DNA of 64,000 nt from CAYNWT01 sp964450955 (GTDB lineage Bacteria > Planctomycetota > Planctomycetia > Planctomycetales > Planctomycetaceae), in contig CAYVFI010000010.1 of NCBI GenBank assembly GCA_964450955.1, forward strand, positions 94,696 to 158,695, in the 5' to 3' direction. The notes beneath the pieces were generated by a model that searched no databases, was not told the DNA's origin, and saw only the letters and a list, made by a program, of their open reading frames with translations. Positions 60,117-64,000 of the stretch are shown in pieces. Positions within the stretch are counted from its first letter, which is position 1, and each line of letters opens with the position of its first letter. The translations under genes and the position numbers were made by a program.

Positions 60117-61694
60117 CTATGCGTCGCCGGCCTGCTTTAAAGCGCTATCGATACGAGCCAGACAACTTTCTTTGCCAATAAGCTCCATCGCATCAAACAT
60201 GCCCACTCCCTTAGCTTTTCCTGTGACCGCGACCCGAAGTCCGTGAATAATCTGCCCGATGTTCAGTTCTCGCTGTTCCACAAACTGGTGCAGCAACGTA
60301 TCCGTGCCCTGTGCCGTGAAATCGTCGCATCCTGCCAAGTCATCCCGAAACGCTGTCAACAGCTCAACAGCGTTGTCCGGCTTCAGAATTCGCTTCTTGA
60401 ACGCCTTCTCATCAAACGCAATATCCGCATCCGCTACGAAGAACTCGTCAAACTCAAGGATGTCACTGAAGATACGAATGCGATCACCGGCCGCAGCCAC
60501 AACCTTGCCGACACGTTTGAGATCGTCACCGGATGCTTCAGACGGAAGCAAGCCGGCCGCTGACAGAAACTGAGCGCAACCTGCGGCTCGTTCTTCGGGC
60601 GGAAGTTGCCCCATCCAATGCGACTGGTAGCTCATCAGCTTGTCGGCATCCAGACTGGCAGCTGCTTTCACCACGCGATCAAGCGTAAAGTCCCGAACCA
60701 GTTCATCGCGCGAAAAGAACTCCGTCTTGTCGTCCAACGACCAACCCAAACGACCAAGCGCGTTTAGAACTCCGGCCGGTGTGTAACCAATCTTTTCGTA
60801 GTAGGCGACCATGACCGGGTTCAGCACGACATCGTTCACTTCGAGGCCAATCCGCGGGAACACGGCATCCCCAAGCTCAAACATTTTCCTGAACTGCGGG
60901 TTCTTGCGATACTTATCGACATCACGCTTCGACATCTTCTTCTTCCCACCCGGCGCGCTGACGAATGGGATGTGAGCGAACTCAGGAATGGTCTCGTACC
61001 CCAGCGCCTTGTACAGCAAGTACTGCGGCGGCACGTTCGAAAGATGCTCCTCCGCGCGAATGACGTGCGTGATTTGCAACGCGTTGTCATCCACAACCGT
61101 CGCGAAGTTGTACAGCGGAGAACCATCCCCCCGCGCGACGGCAGGGTCGTTCATCTTCGCGCAGTCCCACTCGACCTCGCCGCGAACGTGATCAACGATC
61201 ATAATTTTCTGATCGCGGGGAACTTTCAGCCGGTAAACGAAGTTTGTGCCCGCGGCGATCTTCTGATCAATTTCATCCGCAGATAAATCCAGCGACCGTC
61301 GCGGGTTTAGATAAACTTCTTTCGCCTTCTCAGCTGCTTCGCGTTCCTGCCGAACGACTTCCGGATCGTCGAAGTCGCGGTAAACGGCTCCCGACTCCAG
61401 CAACTGCGTGAGCGCGGCCGAATACAAATCGCCGCGCTGCGATTGAAAGTACGGACCATAATCGCCACCAACTTCCGGACCTTCGTCCCAGTCCAGGCCC
61501 AACCACTTGAACGCGTCAAGAATCGGGCCCAGCGCTTCGTCCATGTTGCGTTTGGCGTCGGTGTCATCGATCCGCAGGATGAACTGCCCGCCGTTGTGCC
61601 TGGCCCACAACCAGTTGAACAATGCGGTCCGCATGCCACCAATGTGCATGTAACCAGTTGGACTTGGAGCAAAACGAGTACGAACAACAGACAT
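60117..61694 (-). CDS. gltX: Glutamate--tRNA ligase
   Basis: 525 aa class I synthetase. RFAPSPTGYMHIGGMRTALFNW contains the HIGG version of the HIGH motif, and KKKMSKRDVDKY the KMSKR loop. The glutamyl branch mark is WDEGPEVGGDYGPYFQSQR with the residues that bind the tRNA acceptor and the amino acid; QITHVIRAEEHLSNVPPQYLLYKALGY is also typical. C-terminal anticodon-binding helices end at TGKAKGVGMFDAME. Nothing odd. 120 bases separate it from nagB and 50 from the decarboxylase. Confidence 0.96.
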   Translation of the reverse strand: MSVVRTRFAPSPTGYMHIGGMRTALFNWLWARHNGGQFILRIDDTDAKRNMDEALGPILDAFKWLGLDWDEGPEVGGDYGPYFQSQRGDLYSAALTQLLESGAVYRDFDDPEVVRQEREAAEKAKEVYLNPRRSLDLSADEIDQKIAAGTNFVYRLKVPRDQKIMIVDHVRGEVEWDCAKMNDPAVARGDGSPLYNFATVVDDNALQITHVIRAEEHLSNVPPQYLLYKALGYETIPEFAHIPFVSAPGGKKKMSKRDVDKYRKNPQFRKMFELGDAVFPRIGLEVNDVVLNPVMVAYYEKIGYTPAGVLNALGRLGWSLDDKTEFFSRDELVRDFTLDRVVKAAASLDADKLMSYQSHWMGQLPPEERAAGCAQFLSAAGLLPSEASGDDLKRVGKVVAAAGDRIRIFSDILEFDEFFVADADIAFDEKAFKKRILKPDNAVELLTAFRDDLAGCDDFTAQGTDTLLHQFVEQRELNIGQIIHGLRVAVTGKAKGVGMFDAMELIGKESCLARIDSALKQAGDA

Positions 61695-61814
61695 GGTCTC
61701 TCCGGTAAATAGCCTACACAGGCCGGGTTTTAGTGCAGCGACGTCGTTTGCTCCAGTCGGAACCGATTCCGGAAAGAAGGCACGCTCGCCAGCCTGATTG
61801 TTCGCCCGAACCAG

Positions 61815-62552
61815 CTACGACAGCTGCGACGCCGCGGGTTCGTCCACAAACAACGTCGTGTTCGCGTGCTGTTGCAGAATAGACGCAGGCAGATCGATAG
61901 ACACCGGACCTTCCACGGCTCCCTTGACCGCTGCCGCTTTGCGTTCGTCCGGAACCGTACAAGCAATCGCCGCACTTTTCATAATTTGCTTAACGCTCAT
62001 GGAAATCGCTTTGGCAGGAACATCGTCAAACGTGGGGAACCACCCCTCGCCGAGTTGCTGCTGTCGGCACGCATCGTCCAGATGCACGACCAGGTACGGC
62101 TGCGTGGTTTCAAAGTCGGCGGGCGGATCGTTGAACGCCAGGTGTCCGTTCTCACCGACACCAACAAACGCCACATCGATTGGATGCCGCTTCAAAATCT
62201 CACCAACGCGCTGACACTCGGCCGCACAATCAGATTCCGCATCCAGATAGTGAAACGCCGCCAGCGGCAACGGCAGCTTGCTGACAAATCGCTGCCACAG
62301 GTACAAACGAAACGACGCCGGGTGGTTCATCGACAAGCCAACGTATTCGTCCAAATGGAACGCTGTCACCTTGTCCCACGCGATGCCCGATTCTTGCGTC
62401 AGCGCCGCCAACATCTCAAACTGCGATGCGCCTGTCGCCACGATAATGTTGGCCGAACCACGTTCTGCGATCGCGCGACGAATGTAGTTGGCTCCCCACG
62501 CCGCGGCGGCAGAACCCATCTGCTGCTTCGTGTCGAACTTTTGAACTTGCAT
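61815..62552 (-). CDS. nagB: Glucosamine-6-phosphate deaminase
   Basis: 245 aa from ATG 62552; an in-frame ATG at 62660 overlaps the upstream stop (TAATG) and would add 36 residues, so either start is possible. Turns glucosamine 6-phosphate into fructose 6-phosphate and ammonia. ATGASQFEMLAALTQESGI (phosphate loop), KVTAFHLDEYVGL (catalytic Asp), GVGENGHLAFNDPP (catalytic His) and the closing FVDEPAASQL are conserved. Its length matches the Bacillus-type enzyme without the allosteric part. It follows a DUF4432 epimerase-like gene directly, which points to an amino sugar route. Confidence 0.94.
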   Translation of the reverse strand: MQVQKFDTKQQMGSAAAAWGANYIRRAIAERGSANIIVATGASQFEMLAALTQESGIAWDKVTAFHLDEYVGLSMNHPASFRLYLWQRFVSKLPLPLAAFHYLDAESDCAAECQRVGEILKRHPIDVAFVGVGENGHLAFNDPPADFETTQPYLVVHLDDACRQQQLGEGWFPTFDDVPAKAISMSVKQIMKSAAIACTVPDERKAAAVKGAVEGPVSIDLPASILQQHANTTLFVDEPAASQLS

Positions 62553-62659
62553 GTCGATGTCTTTTGGAATGCGAACGTGAGCGCGGCCATAGTCGCCGAA
62601 GACTTCGTGTTCGGTTCGTTGTGTTCGGTCAAAGCACGGACTCGGAGAGTCCGGCGACA

Positions 62660-63811
62660 TTACGGCGCGCACCAGCCATCTTGCGGGGTCTTGTGGACAG
62701 TGGGAGCCATTGAGGCCTGCAGCTTGCCAATCGCCGCTTCCGAAGCAGTCACCGCATAGGCGTCCGCCAGGTACTCAAACGCAAAGTCAAAATCCGTCTT
62801 CGCGCGGCCCGCGATTTTTATCACGCGGCCATGTTCGCCTTCGTAGCTTCGCGGATTGGGAAGATTGGTTCCTGGTTCGAGACCTGTGACTGTGCCGTCA
62901 CTTTCTGCGGTTGTGTTCTTCCACAGCGTAAACATTGGTAGCTGCTTTGTGTTGAACCCTAAAGCGACCCCACGCGTGCCGTCAGCGTTCTTCAGCATCG
63001 CTTTTGTGTTGCCATTGTCATCGCCCAGCAGTTCAAAAAAGTAAACCTGTTCTTCGTAGCCGGGCTCAGCAGCCTGATAGCTTTCCCAACTGTCAATGCT
63101 TGTCGCCGCGTGATTGTCGCGGGGGACCACTGTTTTCGCGGGAACCACAACGCTGGCTCCCGCACCAAGTAGCGGCGTGCCAAAGTTCATGTGATACAGC
63201 AATTGAATTTCGGCATCGCTTTCGGACAGGTTCTCAACGGTATCGTTTATCCGGAACCCGCGTTCGCCTTTTCGCAACTTGACCACTGACGTCATTCGCA
63301 GCTTCAGGAAGTGAAACCGAATCTCCTCCACGACTCCGGTCACCGTAATTTCTTCGTCGTCGATCTCGACAGTCACCTTATGAGCCGGCTTGTTGGCAAT
63401 CCGTCCGTGCAACGGATACAGCAATCGACCTGTTTCCTTGTCGTGTTCGGGTGCTCCGTTGCTTTCCAATCCACACCGCACCAGGAGTTCGTCAAAGCCG
63501 TCCAGCCAAGCCAGACCGCCGGGTTCACCAACATCGACATACGCAGGATGAACAGGGCCACGCACCGGCGAGTTCCAACCAATGAACTCGTCCTTGTACT
63601 GAGCCTTATGAACGCTCATGCCGCGAGTCGGAATGACGGTGAAACTGAAGTCACCATTCGAAACCTCCAGCGTATCCACTCCAGCCGACAGGCCACATTG
63701 GTGAGTCATTTTTCGAACCACCAGGTCGCTGGAGCCCGCCTTCAGATCCATCGATCCCGACATGTACTCGTTGGTGTCCGCGTCCAGAATCGTCCAGATC
63801 TTCTTAGCCAT
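62660..63811 (-). CDS. DUF4432 aldose 1-epimerase-like protein
   Basis: 383 aa from the ATG at 63811; the frame is open to 63922 but the extra part is Arg/Cys-rich. The galactose-mutarotase-like beta sandwich shows PTRGMSVHKAQYKDEFIGWNSP, the family-specific LHGRIANKPAHKV, YHMNFGTPLLGAGASV and LWKNTTAESDGTVTGLEPGTNLPNPR. His and Glu of these motifs line the sugar site. DUF4432 members are thought to act on carbohydrates, probably epimerising an anomer or related; the exact sugar is unknown. Its stop touches the alternative nagB start, so they are probably one operon. Confidence 0.92.
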   Translation of the reverse strand: MAKKIWTILDADTNEYMSGSMDLKAGSSDLVVRKMTHQCGLSAGVDTLEVSNGDFSFTVIPTRGMSVHKAQYKDEFIGWNSPVRGPVHPAYVDVGEPGGLAWLDGFDELLVRCGLESNGAPEHDKETGRLLYPLHGRIANKPAHKVTVEIDDEEITVTGVVEEIRFHFLKLRMTSVVKLRKGERGFRINDTVENLSESDAEIQLLYHMNFGTPLLGAGASVVVPAKTVVPRDNHAATSIDSWESYQAAEPGYEEQVYFFELLGDDNGNTKAMLKNADGTRGVALGFNTKQLPMFTLWKNTTAESDGTVTGLEPGTNLPNPRSYEGEHGRVIKIAGRAKTDFDFAFEYLADAYAVTASEAAIGKLQASMAPTVHKTPQDGWCAP

Positions 63812-63920
63812 CGCTCGCCTATCGTTACCCACAGAACTGTCCGTGAATGATACCGACAGGCCACAAGGAACGCACCAATCACGCCTCAAAAGCGTATGTT
63901 CCCGCCCGCCAAGCCCTGCC

Positions 63921-63943
63921 ACTCTCCCTGCTTCCGGGAGAGT
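63921..63943. repeat. Short hairpin related to the interspersed element
   Basis: ACTCTCCC, loop TGCTTCC, GGGAGAGT: a perfect 8-base stem. The loop TGCTTCC echoes the CTGCTTGC loop of the element's left arm, so this may be a degenerate arm rather than a terminator. It lies upstream of the DUF4432 gene. Confidence 0.55.
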
Positions 63944-63989
63944 CAGAATGATCGCTGGTTGGAAGCAGGCACAAAGCGGAACCGCCAGC

Positions 63990-64000
63990 CACCTCGCCCC
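63990..64000 (+). repeat. Start of another interspersed element copy (cut by the window edge)
   Basis: The last 11 bases CACCTCGCCCC match the opening of the copy at 8301. Only the first bases are visible, so this is a suggestion. Confidence 0.4.

Noticed and set aside
1..64000. CRISPR arrays, prophage, insertion sequence transposases
   Set aside because: No regular repeat-spacer arrays and no transposase, integrase or phage structural genes were recognised. The only mobile-like DNA is the short interspersed element family.

Overview
The window looks like chromosomal DNA from a member of the Planctomycetota, probably the Planctomycetaceae and relatives. This is inferred from gene content only. 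The pointers are a TIGR02999-type ECF sigma factor next to a large multi-membrane Ser/Thr kinase, a secreted sulfatase, Tat-exported Gfo/Idh/MocA oxidoreductases, VIT/VWA proteins with glycine-rich tails, and tetrahydromethanopterin C1 genes in a bacterial background. Base composition and gene style look even throughout. I see no prophage, transposase, integrase or CRISPR array.

Layout. 1-2355 (minus): a degenerate-YrdC/low-Mr phosphatase fusion, rpiB, gcvH and a lipoate-protein ligase cut by the window edge. 2601-6101: a methyltransferase, then a minus-strand trio of an inositol-phosphatase-like gene, a RimK-like ATP-grasp and mch (methenyl-H4MPT cyclohydrolase). 6395-15000: an oxidoreductase, a dicarboxylate/glutamate-type symporter, a VIT-VWA surface protein, a coiled-coil membrane protein and a DUF937 protein. 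15209-23344: a trans-sulfuration PLP enzyme, the ECF sigma/kinase pair, and a PEP-synthase-like ATP-grasp protein that carries a signal peptide. 23522-28313: ribokinase, then an Lrp regulator divergent from an overlapping phenylalanine hydroxylase, SDR and double-PTPS operon, then another sigma factor. 28337-37701: a class with PF04244-like photolyase, tRNA-Met(CAT), a secreted glycosidase-like protein, VanZ, an esterase, a Tat oxidoreductase and a thermonuclease. 37998-46956: S41 protease and tsaD (overlapping), a VWA protein and a downstream DUF2135-like ORF joined by an A9 run, and an HEYAH metalloprotease-like protein.

47696-57055 (minus) is the most striking block. It holds five consecutive genes for circularly permuted ATP-grasp, alpha-E and transglutaminase-like proteins. 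They form two sets, one of which is fused into single polypeptides (ATP-grasp+alpha-E and transglutaminase+DUF2126). Families of this type have been predicted to make or modify a peptide, but the product here is unknown. 57416-64000 holds a sulfatase, UDP-glucuronate decarboxylase, gltX, nagB and a DUF4432 aldose-epimerase-like gene.

A family of interspersed elements of about 160-173 bp, with inverted ends reading AGTCACCT/AGGTGACT, occurs at 8301, at 58951 (inverted) and as fragments at 7608 and at the right edge.
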